A DNA stretch of 30,241 bases, taken from the NCBI GenBank assembly GCA_049325055.1, contig JBMOPB010000106.1, positions 1 through 30,241 of the forward strand. Reading direction: 5' to 3'. The notes beneath the pieces were generated by a model, which saw only the letters and a list, made by a program, of their open reading frames with translations, searched no databases and was not told the DNA's origin. The position numbers and the translations under genes are program-made. This DNA comes from BRHc4a sp049325055 (GTDB lineage: Bacteria; Bacillota; Desulfotomaculia; Desulfotomaculales; Desulfocucumaceae). This document shows, piece by piece, positions 1-8,070 of the stretch; positions within the stretch are counted from its first letter, which is position 1; each line of letters opens with the position of its first letter.

Positions 1-2510
1 TCATTATACTTGTACTTACGTTCCCTGAGGCCGATTTTGCGGCGCTGACCGTGATAGTATCGGGATCGGCGGAATTCAGGGTGGCGCTCAGTGAGGTTAC
101 CTGTTGCCGGGGCCGTCCAGTCGATGAGCGACCATAATGGCGCGCTCTCACCAAGATCAATGTCTGAATCGTCGTTATCTTTCAATTTAGTGGTGCCGTC
201 GGTGTCGTAAAGATAAATCCAGGTGTTCATGTCAGTGACGGCATTATTAATTTCGGGCGGAAAAAGGTTAGATGTGCGTATCCTGTATGACTGGCCCGCC
301 TGAGCGATGAATTTGATCCAGTCCTGATCTGTTGCGGGGTCGATCCTGTGTCTTTGTGCGGTGCCGTCGGTACTGATGAGGGTAGCCTGCGCAAATGTAT
401 CGTCAGGCTCGTAACTGGCGTCGATGGCCCCAGTCACGGTGATGTCGGACTTCACATTACCCGCCGCGTCTCTGAGGGTGTCGGCGTTAACCCTGATTCT
501 GTTGGAAGCCGACACCAAAGGATTTTCAAAGGTGATAACCAGCTGTCCGCTGGTGATGGAAACACTGTCCCCTGCCGTCAGGGCAGCATAGTTAATCCCG
601 TCGGCTGCCAGGGTTACGGCATCTTTCAGAGCAGCGTCCGCCGTGTTGTTTACAATGTATTCGGAGAAGGTAAGGGTTGCCTTTTTGTTGCCGTTGCTTA
701 ATTCCGCGCTCACATAGCTTGGGGGGGTCAAATCCTGGGCGGTGGTGGTGACATCGACTTTCACCACGCCTGCCTGCACGTTTGGTACGTAATCTTCAGC
801 AACCACGCAAATGTCGTAGCCGGTGGATGCGGAGAGCCCACTTATGGTTGAGCTTGCCTGTGTGTTGGCCGTCAGGTTTATGGTTCCCTTGAGGCTGTTT
901 GCCAGGGCGGTACCGGCTGAGTCCTGTCCGGCCTTCACCTGGGCCGCAGTTGGGGGCGGCGCATTATTGGAAAGCACTACGAAATACGCATTTCCGTTTT
1001 CATTGGTTTGAACCAGCAGGTCAAAGCCAGTGGTAGTCACGTTGGCAGTTTTGGGATAAGTGCTTGCAAATGCCGGTGCAGTTGTATCACTTCCTCTGCT
1101 GCTTCCGCCACCTCCGCTTCCGCCCCCACCACTACCGCCGCCGGTGTTGGAACCGGTGCTGTTGCTGGTGGTGACAGATGAATTAGAAGTGTTGGTTGTC
1201 TCCTTTCCGCCGACGCTGGTTGTCACGCTTGGAGCGACGGTGACTTTTTCCGGGGTCTGGATGATCTTGGCCCCGGTGGCGTTGACCGTGGCCTCCTTGA
1301 CCTTTCCTTCCCCGGAAATGGTGGCGGCCGAGTTGAGGGTGGCGCTCTCCACCGTGGCTTCTTTAGCCACACTGACATTGGTTTCGGTGGCGTTTTCGGC
1401 AACGGTTAACTTATCAACCTTGCCCGCGGCAACCTCAATATTTACTTTATTTGCGGCCACTTCAACCTGATCAAAGTTTCCTTCAAGGGTTACCTTTGCT
1501 TCCGCCGGTATGACCTGTGAAACTGTCACATTTTCAAAGCCGTTTCCGGTAGCGGTAACCTCCACCAGTGTGGCGCCGGACTCAAGCCGCACGATATTCA
1601 CCCTGGTGTTCCCGGAGGCCACAACCCTTACACCGTCTTTGTCCACGGTGATATTGGGCAGGGTGCAGTCTTCAAGCACAACGCTGTGGCTTCCGCCGCC
1701 CTTGATTATGGTATTGCCCTTTACTGTAACGTTCTTCAGCCTGACGTCCCCTTCACCGATGCTCTGCGCCAGCAGCAAATCCCCCGTTATTACGAGGTTT
1801 TGAAGACTGACTCCGGCAGCGCTGACCGTTGCATTGCCGTCAATGGTTTTCACACCTGTGGCCGGCCCGTATGTGCCTGCCTTGCCGTAGGTCACATCCC
1901 TGGCCTTCTGAAGGGCCCGGTCCAGTGTGGACAGGGCCTCAGCGCGGGTGATGGGTTTATCTGGCCGGTAAGTCTGGTCGGGGTAGCCGCTCATGAAGCC
2001 CCTGGCCACAACCGCAGCCACCGAACCCCTGCTCCACTGGGGTATGCTGCCGGCGTCCTTAAAAGCCGACAGTGCCCCCGTGTTTTCAGAGGTGACTGAT
2101 TTCAGTATTCCGGCCAGCATTGAAGCGGCCTCCTGCCGGCTGATCTGATTTTCGGGCCTGAAGGTGCCGTCTTCGTAGCCGGATATATAACCGGCCGCCC
2201 TGGCCTTTGAAACTTCACCAGCAAACCATTTGGTTGAATCAACATCGGTAAAATTGACCTGACCGGTCTGGTTGAATCCAAAGGCACTGTTGGCCATGGT
2301 TACGAACTCGGCCCTGGAGATAGTGTTGTCAGGCCTGAAGGTACCGTCAGGGTACCCGCTGGCCAGGCCCTTGTTTATCCAGTCGCCGATTTGCCCGACG
2401 GCCCAGTGCCCCGCAATGTCCGTGGGCCGGGCAAATGCCGATCCCGCCGGAGACAAGGCTATCAACAGCATCACGCAAGAAATTAAAAACTTCCATTTAA
2501 CGCTCCTCAT
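1..2510 (-). CDS. Secreted S-layer homology (SLH) domain surface protein, 3' end outside window
   Basis: Reading the minus strand from ATG at 2510 gives an open frame of about 836 codons to the window edge. Residues 1-27 are a signal peptide (basic start, hydrophobic core, ending AGSAFA). Three SLH repeats follow at about 28-78, 82-136 and 148-200, each with the family's GYxDGTFRP-type and ITRAE/ISRAE-type motifs; such repeats anchor proteins to secondary cell-wall polymers. Residues 220-430 are Val/Thr/Ala-rich, apparently repetitive beta structure. A Gly/Ser linker (about 456-473) leads to fibronectin-III/Ig-like modules starting DTTAP. The last stretch resembles a PPC (pre-peptidase C-terminal) domain: SYEPDDTF, then DQDWIKF, WIYLYDTDG and LIDWTAPATG. 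The ribosome site AAGGAAGGTG lies about 11 bases before the ATG. The reading looks shifted near 95-115 (see findings). No catalytic domain is visible, so adhesin or envelope structure is the likely role; this is inference. Confidence 0.9.
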   Translation of the reverse strand, partial: MRSVKWKFLISCVMLLIALSPAGSAFARPTDIAGHWAVGQIGDWINKGLASGYPDGTFRPDNTISRAEFVTMANSAFGFNQTGQVNFTDVDSTKWFAGEVSKARAAGYISGYEDGTFRPENQISRQEAASMLAGILKSVTSENTGALSAFKDAGSIPQWSRGSVAAVVARGFMSGYPDQTYRPDKPITRAEALSTLDRALQKARDVTYGKAGTYGPATGVKTIDGNATVSAAGVSLQNLVITGDLLLAQSIGEGDVRLKNVTVKGNTIIKGGGSHSVVLEDCTLPNITVDKDGVRVVASGNTRVNIVRLESGATLVEVTATGNGFENVTVSQVIPAEAKVTLEGNFDQVEVAANKVNIEVAAGKVDKLTVAENATETNVSVAKEATVESATLNSAATISGEGKVKEATVNATGAKIIQTPEKVTVAPSVTTSVGGKETTNTSNSSVTTSNSTGSNTGGGSGGGGSGGGGSSRGSDTTAPAFASTYPKTANVTTTGFDLLVQTNENGNAYFVVLSNNAPPPTAAQVKAGQDSAGTALANSLKGTINLTANTQASSTISGLSASTGYDICVVAEDYVPNVQAGVVKVDVTTTAQDLTPPSYVSAELSNGNKKATLTFSEYIVNNTADAALKDAVTLAADGINYAALTAGDSVSITSGQLVITFENPLVSASNRIRVNADTLRDAAGNVKSDITVTGAIDASYEPDDTFAQATLISTDGTAQRHRIDPATDQDWIKFIAQAGQSYRIRTSNLFPPEINNAVTDMNTWIYLYDTDGTTKLKDNDDSDIDLGESAPLWSLIDWTAPATGNLTERHPEFRRSRYYHGQRRKIGLRERKYKYN

Positions 2511-2597
2511 AGTATTTCGCACACCTTCCTTAAGATTTGTATGGCTTCGGCTTTTACCGGGTTGTATACGGCTTGTCACGGGATAACAACGAAAAAA

Positions 2598-2804
2598 CTA
2601 CCTGAACCTCCTCTCATCGGGCAACAGTTTCTCAATGGTTTTATAAAGCTGCTGCAGGCTTCCAAAGCGACTGGTGAAACCCGTTGTTACATGCTGTACC
2701 TCGCCATGCCAAATATTCCGGCCATTTTCTTCTCTGCGCCACATCCGGATTAACAGGGAAACAGAAGTTTCTTCCTTTTTTAAAACGAGCCATCCCCCTT
2801 TCAA
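2598..2804 (-). CDS. Small conserved-looking protein, start uncertain
   Basis: This frame encodes up to 68 residues. The core runs from SLLIRMWRREENGR through WHGEVQHVTTG to a C-terminal LQQLYKTIEKLLPDE helix. That pattern (L-x-R-x-W, then W-x-G-x-V-Q-H, then a leucine-rich helix) resembles short hypothetical proteins I associate with Firmicutes and Chloroflexi, but I cannot name a family. The only in-frame start is a TTG at 2804 inside the T-tract of the upstream terminator, which is implausible. A better ATG with an AAAGGGGG ribosome site (2793) is in another frame, which would need a +1 shift at the TTTTAAAAAAGG run. It could be a real gene with a sequence error, a frameshifted gene or a remnant. 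It lies 87 bases upstream of the SLH gene on the same strand. Confidence 0.5.
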   Translation of the reverse strand: MKGGWLVLKKEETSVSLLIRMWRREENGRNIWHGEVQHVTTGFTSRFGSLQQLYKTIEKLLPDERRFR

Positions 2805-2827
2805 AAAAAAAGCTGCCGATAGGCAGC
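2803..2827 (-). terminator. Rho-independent terminator for the BTAD regulator gene
   Basis: On the minus strand GCTGCC pairs with GGCAGC around a four-base TATC loop, followed at once by nine T residues (2811-2803). It is placed about 70 bases after the stop of the regulator gene that ends at 2900. Confidence 0.85.
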
Positions 2828-2899
2828 AATTTAACAGAATAGCGTTACAAGAACGTAACAGGAAATTACTTATTTAGACCAAATTTTGCTTTTAGTTAT

Positions 2900-4600
2900 T
2901 TATTTCTTATCGGCGCCGGATCTGATTTCTTCGACCAGTCTCAGAATAGCCTTGCCGGGTCGCACTCCGAACTCCCTCAGCAGCATTTTTCTGCATTTTT
3001 CGAAAAGAAGTAATGCCTCACCGGTCTGTCCAGTCGAAACCAGCACTTCCATCAATGCAAGGTATGTTTCTTCACGGTATGGGTTAACCTGAAGAGCGCG
3101 CAGCAGTATATCCCTGGCCCGGCCGAGGTTTCCGCCCCCCGGGCTGCTCCGGTACAAGCCGGCAAGTTGGACCAGCGCGTCCAGAAGCATCAGCTTCAGC
3201 CTTTCACGTTCGGCTGCCGGCCAGTCCTCGTACAGATCTTCTTCCAGCAAGTCGCCCCTGTATAATTCCAGTGCCTGTTCTAAATTCTTTCTGGCGGCGT
3301 CAAGATTTCCGCGCCTTAATTCCGAAAACCCCGCAGCGGATTTTTTTTCAAAGTCCTCGGTATCCAGGGTGTAGTCTGTCCCGGGATTAAACCATATCAT
3401 GCCGCGCCCTTCCCCGAAAAAAGGTGTCTTGTTTCCGGTTTCCCGGCCGGCGGATGATAGCGCCCGCCTCATCCTGCTCAGAGTAACCCGCAGCGAGGCG
3501 GCGGCAGCCTCCGGGCCGGCCTCCGGCCAGAAAAGCTCCATCAAGTGATCGCGGGTAACCTTTTGCCCCTTTTGCAGTACGAGGTATTTGAACAGGGCCT
3601 TTGCCTTCCGTGTCTGCCAGGCCTTTTCCGGCACAGACTTTCCGTTTATCGACACATCCGTGTTTCCCAAGAGCCTTATTTGTATGCCCGTCGGACCAAA
3701 AGACTCACTGCCTGTCCCGGGCTTGCCAAAGAACACTGAAGTCCGGGCGGAATCCCCGGGGTTGACGGGATTTGCCTCCTTTTCGAAAACCGCAAGGAAC
3801 TCCGGATCATTGCCGGATTTACCGTCCAGAAGTATTACATTACAGAACCTTACGCCGTCCTCAAGAGGTAAAGATACTCTCTTGAAATACCCGTTTTCCA
3901 CCAACTCGTTTTTGGGGCTCCTTTTGAGTTCGTGACATATGCTTTTCAGGTATCCGTATACCTTCTGCCTTCCGGCCAGATCCATGTCCAGTATGTTCAG
4001 TGCGGAACGGTTGGCGTCAACCAGCCTGTATCCGGCGTCAAGAATGCTTATCCCCAGGCCGCCCCTGAGGTTGCTGTAAATAAATGAGGTTTTGAAACCG
4101 ATGTTCACGTGATCGTGAAGCAGTTTGAGAATATCCATTTCCTTATCGCTGAAATCGGGGGACTTCCTGCCCCGGTGAAGTGAAATCTCGCCTACCAGTT
4201 GATTGCCGTAAATCACCTGTAAGCAGGCTATGTGGTATATGCCCTGCCGCAGGAGAAAATCCGACCGGTGCTCGTTTTTATCCCACTGTGTGTAGTCCAT
4301 GTAGTCCGAGCTGCGGTCCACAGGAGGAATACCTTTTTCCGAAAAAACAGCGGTTTTATAAATATCCTTACCTTCATAGTACTCTTTATATTGATCGAAG
4401 TCCGCTTTATCCAGGCCTACCAGGTATGGTTCGTCGAAGCTGTTTGATTCAGGGTTTACCAGAAAAAAAGCTGCGCTGTCGAAGGGGACCAGACGGGACA
4501 GGTGATTGATCACCAAAGGGCGAAAACCCACGGGGTCGGGGTCCCGGTAGATACTTTTGATCATGCTGTCGTAAATTTTAAAACTTCTCTCATCAAACAT
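2900..4600 (-). CDS. GAF-domain SARP/BTAD-family transcriptional activator
   Basis: A 566-residue cytoplasmic regulator. Residues about 20-175 look like a GAF-type sensor and 180-275 like a degenerate PAS or linker region (GISILDAGYRLVDANRSAL). Residues about 305-415 form an OmpR-like winged-helix DNA-binding domain: IQIRLLGNTDVSINGKSV, then the TRKAKALFKYLVL helix and the VTRDHLMELFWPE motif. Residues about 425-560 form a bacterial transcriptional activator domain with TPR-like helices (LYRGDLLEEDLYEDW, then ARDILLRALQVNPYREETY). This domain order is known from SARP-type activators. The ligand cannot be read from sequence. It is divergent from the NCS1 transporter, so control of that gene and autoregulation from the shared intergenic region are reasonable inferences. 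The start ATG at 4600 has GGAG six bases before it. Confidence 0.88.
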   Translation of the reverse strand: MFDERSFKIYDSMIKSIYRDPDPVGFRPLVINHLSRLVPFDSAAFFLVNPESNSFDEPYLVGLDKADFDQYKEYYEGKDIYKTAVFSEKGIPPVDRSSDYMDYTQWDKNEHRSDFLLRQGIYHIACLQVIYGNQLVGEISLHRGRKSPDFSDKEMDILKLLHDHVNIGFKTSFIYSNLRGGLGISILDAGYRLVDANRSALNILDMDLAGRQKVYGYLKSICHELKRSPKNELVENGYFKRVSLPLEDGVRFCNVILLDGKSGNDPEFLAVFEKEANPVNPGDSARTSVFFGKPGTGSESFGPTGIQIRLLGNTDVSINGKSVPEKAWQTRKAKALFKYLVLQKGQKVTRDHLMELFWPEAGPEAAAASLRVTLSRMRRALSSAGRETGNKTPFFGEGRGMIWFNPGTDYTLDTEDFEKKSAAGFSELRRGNLDAARKNLEQALELYRGDLLEEDLYEDWPAAERERLKLMLLDALVQLAGLYRSSPGGGNLGRARDILLRALQVNPYREETYLALMEVLVSTGQTGEALLLFEKCRKMLLREFGVRPGKAILRLVEEIRSGADKK

Positions 4601-4673
4601 TTAACTGCTCCATATAAAAAGACTCTATGATTTGAATTCACAATTCGATATTAACATTATTGGTAAGCGGTCA

Positions 4674-4726
4674 ACAACTACCCTATAGGGTTGTTTTTCA
4701 TGTAAAAGGTGAAAAACACGACAACT
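4674..4726. promoter_or_regulatory. Nested palindromes in the divergent regulator/permease intergenic region
   Basis: CCCTATAGGG (4681-4690) is a perfect 10-base palindrome flanked by ACAAC on the left and TTGT on the right. Overlapping it, TTTTTCA (4694-4700) is inverted as TGAAAAA (4710-4716), with GTTG and CAAC arms outside. The 10-mer AACTGCTCCA also occurs twice (4603-4612 and 4723-4732); the first copy contains the ribosome site of the regulator gene. The 262-base intergenic stretch otherwise shows no gene. Operator function is inference from position and symmetry. Confidence 0.45.
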
Positions 4727-4862
4727 GCTCCACACCTGCCCCATACTTTCCTGTTACAGGTCAGGAGATATTGCTGTTTATTATCATTTTCAGCAGAAAA
4801 AACACTTTCCTTTTCGCCTTTTGTTATTTACACTGATGTTAACGGGAGTGGATGTATAAAAA

Positions 4863-6140
4863 ATGAAAATTGAAACTCGGGGACTGGATTCCGTACCAGG
4901 GCCGGAAAGGAAGGCTTCCGGGGCCGATCTGTTTGTGATCTGGGCCGGTGTGAGCTTTTGCCTCCCTTCCTTTATTACAGGCGCACTGCTTGTCCCGGCT
5001 TTTTCCTGGGCCGATGCGGTGGAAATAAACTTTCTGGGAAACCTGCTGGTCGGTGTGCTGATCGTGCTGGGGGGGTATTACGGGACCCGGACAGGATACC
5101 CTGCAGTGGTTTACGGCCGGCATGTTTTTGGTTACCCCCTGGGGCATTGGATTCCCACCTTCGCCCTTCTGGCCTCGACACTTGGCTGGTACGCCGTGAT
5201 GACAGCCATGACCGGCGCCTTTATAAATGACGTTATCAAAACGGCCACCGGATTTTCCTCGCCGGTGCTTGTGGTAATTCTGGTGGGGCTTTTAAACGCC
5301 TCCACGGCAGTACTGGGGTATCAAAAGATACGCCGGCTGAGCTGGATTACGGTACCCCTTTTGAGTACTATTTGCCTGTGGATGATATATAAAATAATGT
5401 CCACGGCGGCGATGCCGGAGTTGCTGGGGTACCGGCCCGGCGGGGGGCTCAGTTATGCCGGGGGGGTGGACCTGATCATAGGCGGGTTCCTTGCGGGGGC
5501 CTTTGCCGCCTCGGATTTTTCCAGGTATGCCCGCAGCAACCGCGATAACTGGATTGGCACCATGGCGGGGGCATTTTTGGTTTCTTTCCTGCTTGGGCTG
5601 ATTGGAATGCTTTCAGTCGCGGCCACCGGGGACTGGAATCCTCTGTCCGCCGTGATGGCCCTTGGCATGGGCATCCCGGCGCTAATATTTGTTGTTTTGG
5701 CAAACTGGACCACAAACGACAATTTGCTGTATTCCTCAGGCCTTGCGCTGACAAATATCATGCCGGGGCTGACCCGCTGGAAGAACACTCTGTTGTGCGG
5801 GGTGGCCGGCACCGTAATGGCGGCGGCCGGCATAACCGACTACCTCCAATCATGGCTTATGCTGCTGGCATATGTTTTCTCCCCCCTCTTAGGTGTTGTA
5901 TTGACGGATTTTTTCATAATTACCGGAAAGAAAACTGCCGCGCCTTTGAACATCCAGGCGGTGGCGGCCCTGGCGGCCGGGATAGTGATTGCAGCAGCAA
6001 CTCCTCAACAGTATATGGCCTCGCTGGCAGGGCTGGCAGGTGGGGCCGCAGCTTATATTTTGCTGCTGGTGATCACAGGGCAGGCGGTATTAAGGAGGGC
6101 GGTCCACAAAAAACAGCCGGCTGCAAAAAGCAGGGTGTGA
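4863..6140 (+). CDS. NCS1-family permease, cytosine permease (CodB)-like
   Basis: A 425-residue integral membrane protein with about 12 hydrophobic segments. Its features match the nucleobase-cation-symport-1 family, cytosine-permease branch: an N-terminal FVIWAGVSFCLPSFITG segment, GRHVFGYPLGHWIP, the SDFSRYAR motif after TM6, and NWTTNDNLLYSSGLALTNI, which parallels the substrate-site region of CodB. These transporters import cytosine, hydroxymethylpyrimidine or related bases with H+ or Na+. No deaminase or pyrimidine-salvage gene is adjacent, so the substrate is open; a thiamine-pyrimidine or allantoin-like substrate is also possible. The ATG follows GGGAGTGG. It is divergent from the BTAD regulator and separated from the glycine operon by its own intergenic region, so it is probably not part of that operon. 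Confidence 0.85.
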   Translation: MKIETRGLDSVPGPERKASGADLFVIWAGVSFCLPSFITGALLVPAFSWADAVEINFLGNLLVGVLIVLGGYYGTRTGYPAVVYGRHVFGYPLGHWIPTFALLASTLGWYAVMTAMTGAFINDVIKTATGFSSPVLVVILVGLLNASTAVLGYQKIRRLSWITVPLLSTICLWMIYKIMSTAAMPELLGYRPGGGLSYAGGVDLIIGGFLAGAFAASDFSRYARSNRDNWIGTMAGAFLVSFLLGLIGMLSVAATGDWNPLSAVMALGMGIPALIFVVLANWTTNDNLLYSSGLALTNIMPGLTRWKNTLLCGVAGTVMAAAGITDYLQSWLMLLAYVFSPLLGVVLTDFFIITGKKTAAPLNIQAVAALAAGIVIAAATPQQYMASLAGLAGGAAAYILLLVITGQAVLRRAVHKKQPAAKSRV

Positions 6141-6185
6141 ATATTAAAAATATTTTACTGAACGGGTAGCCTTTTTCAGTCAGTT

Positions 6186-6214
6186 TTGTTACAATCTCCT
6201 TAACTGAATATTTT
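6186..6214 (+). promoter_or_regulatory. Predicted sigma-A promoter of the glycine riboswitch operon
   Basis: TTGTTA (6186-6191) and TATTTT (6209-6214) are separated by 17 bases. Each box matches consensus at four of six positions. Transcription would start near 6221, just before the riboswitch aptamer, which supports the assignment more than the boxes themselves do. Confidence 0.5.
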
Positions 6215-6226
6215 TTCCGTATGATG

Positions 6227-6407
6227 CCGGCGGAAGAGTCCCTTTAAAAAGGGCGCCGAAGGAGTAACCTGCAGAGGTGGTGTGCTGCGGGGAAACTCTC
6301 AGGCAAACAGACTGCCGGTTGATGGAACTCTGGAGAGTCCTCCCAGGGAGGCACCAAAGGGGTAAAAACCGGGTCACCGGAAAATCTCTCAGGTAATAAA
6401 GACAGAG
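6227..6407 (+). promoter_or_regulatory. Tandem glycine riboswitch (two aptamers)
   Basis: Both aptamers show the conserved glycine-riboswitch cores. Aptamer 1 has CGGAAGAGTCC, GCGCCGAAGGAGTAA and AACTCTCAGGCAAA, closed by CCGGC (6227-6231) with GCCGG (6314-6318). Aptamer 2 has CTCTGGAGAG, GCACCAAAGGGGTAA and ATCTCTCAGGTAA, closed by CTCTG (6328-6332) with CAGAG (6403-6407). The aptamers are joined by the usual short linker. It lies upstream of gcvT, the standard position for the glycine-activated switch of the cleavage operon. The P1 strand of aptamer 2 is shared with the following terminator, so glycine binding should block termination (ON switch). Confidence 0.96.
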
Positions 6408-6434
6408 AAGCCACCAAGCTTCGCTGTCTTTTTG
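6400..6434 (+). terminator. Riboswitch-controlled intrinsic terminator
   Basis: AGACAG-A-GAAGC (6400-6411) pairs with GCTTC-G-CTGTCT (6419-6430) around a short CACCA-type loop. Five T residues then a second T7 tract follow. The 5' arm includes CAGAG at 6403-6407, also needed for P1 of aptamer 2, so the two structures exclude each other. Confidence 0.9.
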
Positions 6435-6574
6435 TTTTTTTCCCGCGAAGTTTGCCGGCCTGATTTTTAAATCCGGAGGGCTGGTGATTCCTGATACTTT
6501 GGCGGCGGGGTGGAAATTATTAAGGGTAGTTAAAAAGACATAAAACCAATAATAAAAGTTTAGGGGGTGACGAA

Positions 6575-7675
6575 GTGGCAGAAAACCTGAGGAAGACTCC
6601 GCTGTACGATGTTCACGCGGCTGCCGGGGCCAAAATCATAGAATTCGGAGGCTGGGCCATGCCGGTCCAGTACAGTGATATTCTTGAGGAGCACCGGGCT
6701 GTGCGGGAGAGGGCGGGGCTTTTTGACGTCTCGCACATGGGTGAAATAGAGGTCCGGGGACCTGAGGCCGAAAGCTTCTTACAAAGCCTGATCACCAACG
6801 ATGTGTCGGTGATGGAAGACGGCGGGATTATATACGGCCTGTTGTGCCACGAGGGTGGAGGAGTGGTGGACGACATACTGGTCTACCGCCTGTCGTCCGG
6901 AAATTACATGCTGGTGGTCAACGCCTCCAACACGCAAAAGGACCTGGAATGGATAAAGGGGCGCGTCCGAGGAAATGTTCAGATAGCGGATAAATCCGGG
7001 GAAACAGCCCTGCTGGCCCTTCAGGGGCCGGGGTCGGTGGACGTTCTGAAGCCTCTGGCGGGATTTGACCCGGACTCCATCCGTTATTACCGCTTTGTGG
7101 AGGGAGAGGTGGCCGGAGTACGGTGCCTTGTCTCCAGGACGGGGTATACCGGGGAAGACGGCTTTGAGCTGTGCCTCTCCGCCGGGGATGCGGTCAGGGT
7201 CTGGCAGGCGCTGATGGAATCGGGGAGGCCGCGCGGCATTGTGCCGGCAGGCCTCGGAGCCAGGGATACTTTGAGGTTTGAGGCCTCGCTGCCTCTGTAC
7301 GGGCACGAGCTTAGCGACAGCATAACTCCTCTGGAAGCCGGCCTGGGCCGCTTTGTAAAGCTGGAAAAGGGTGATTTCGCGGGCCGGGAGGCGCTCTTGA
7401 AACAATCCCGGGAGGGCCTGACCCGCAGGCTGGAAGGCCTGTCCATGGAAGACAGGGGGATACCGAGGGCGGGATACCAGGTGGCAATAGGGGGGATCCC
7501 ATCAGGGTGGGTCACCTCGGGAACGTACTCTCCGACACTGGACGCCAACCTGGCCATGGCCTACCTGCCTTCAGGGATCAAAGAGGGCGACCGCGTGTCT
7601 GTGTTGATAAGAGGAAGGGAATGCAGGGCAAGGGTGGTGCCCCTGCCGTTTTATAAAAGAAAAAGGGGGAATTAG
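6575..7675 (+). CDS. gcvT: Glycine cleavage system T protein (aminomethyltransferase)
   Basis: This 366-residue protein takes the aminomethyl group from lipoyl-GcvH, releases ammonia and makes 5,10-methylene-tetrahydrofolate. Diagnostic segments are the N-terminal LYDVHAAAGAKIIEFGGW, FDVSHMGEIEVRG, SRTGYTGEDGFELC and PAGLGARDTLRFEASLPLYG, and the C-terminal GYVTSGTYSPTL-like region (here GWVTSGTYSPTL) ending LPFYKRKR. The length is normal for the family. The start is GTG at 6575, four bases after AGGGGGTGA. It is the first gene after the riboswitch and terminator and ends one base before gcvH, so the two are co-transcribed. About 140 bases separate the terminator from the start, longer than needed for a ribosome site, with no further signal that I can see. 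Confidence 0.97.
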   Translation: MAENLRKTPLYDVHAAAGAKIIEFGGWAMPVQYSDILEEHRAVRERAGLFDVSHMGEIEVRGPEAESFLQSLITNDVSVMEDGGIIYGLLCHEGGGVVDDILVYRLSSGNYMLVVNASNTQKDLEWIKGRVRGNVQIADKSGETALLALQGPGSVDVLKPLAGFDPDSIRYYRFVEGEVAGVRCLVSRTGYTGEDGFELCLSAGDAVRVWQALMESGRPRGIVPAGLGARDTLRFEASLPLYGHELSDSITPLEAGLGRFVKLEKGDFAGREALLKQSREGLTRRLEGLSMEDRGIPRAGYQVAIGGIPSGWVTSGTYSPTLDANLAMAYLPSGIKEGDRVSVLIRGRECRARVVPLPFYKRKRGN

Positions 7676-7676
7676 T

Positions 7677-8063
7677 ATGATACTGGAAGGACTTTTCTAC
7701 AGCAGTGATCATGAGTGGGTAAAAGTGGAGGGCAAAATCGGCAGGGTGGGAATTACCCATCATGCCCAGGACGCCCTGGGAAGCATTGTTTTTATAGAGC
7801 TGCCGGAGGTGGGGACCGGGGTGGCCGCCGGTGAATCTCTCGGAGTACTGGAGTCTGTCAAGGCCGCGTCGGACTATTATGCGCCGGTTTCAGGCAGGGT
7901 TGCGGCGGTAAATGAAGAACTGCTGGACTCCCCGGGACTGGTGAACGAAGACCCTTACGGAAAGGGCTGGCTGGTTGAAATTGAATTGAAAGACCCCGCC
8001 GACCTTGACGGCCTTCTTTCCGCCGAAGGTTACAGGGAACTGCTTGACGGGGAAGGCAAATGA
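7677..8063 (+). CDS. gcvH: Glycine cleavage system H protein (lipoyl carrier)
   Basis: A 128-residue lipoyl-domain protein that shuttles the aminomethyl intermediate between the P, T and L proteins. The N-terminal FYSSDHEWVKVEG and VGITHHAQDALGSIVFIELPEVG match the family. Lipoylation is expected at K62 in the motif GVLESVKAASD. The C-terminal VNEDPYGKGWLVEIE is also typical. The ATG at 7677 overlaps nothing but starts directly after the gcvT stop (TAG at 7673-7675), with AGGGGGA as ribosome site. Downstream, an inverted-repeat element of about 190 bases separates it from gcvPA. No L-protein gene (lpd) is in the window. LipM and LipA further on probably act on this protein. Confidence 0.97.
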   Translation: MILEGLFYSSDHEWVKVEGKIGRVGITHHAQDALGSIVFIELPEVGTGVAAGESLGVLESVKAASDYYAPVSGRVAAVNEELLDSPGLVNEDPYGKGWLVEIELKDPADLDGLLSAEGYRELLDGEGK

Positions 8064-8070
8064 TTTTTAG

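Noticed and set aside
1060..1470. Plus-strand frame of 136 codons, Pro/Leu/Val-rich
   Set aside because: It is the antisense of the Gly/Ser linker and repetitive part of the SLH gene; no ribosome site and low-complexity product.
2641..2829. Minus-strand frame starting MARFKKGRNF with a good ribosome site
   Set aside because: After the first few residues the product has no protein-like pattern, whereas the frame beside it does; kept only as the possible start of that gene by a frameshift.
6779..7405. Long minus-strand frame (208 codons) opposite gcvT
   Set aside because: Antisense of a clear gcvT gene; composition is that of a shadow frame and no family is recognisable.
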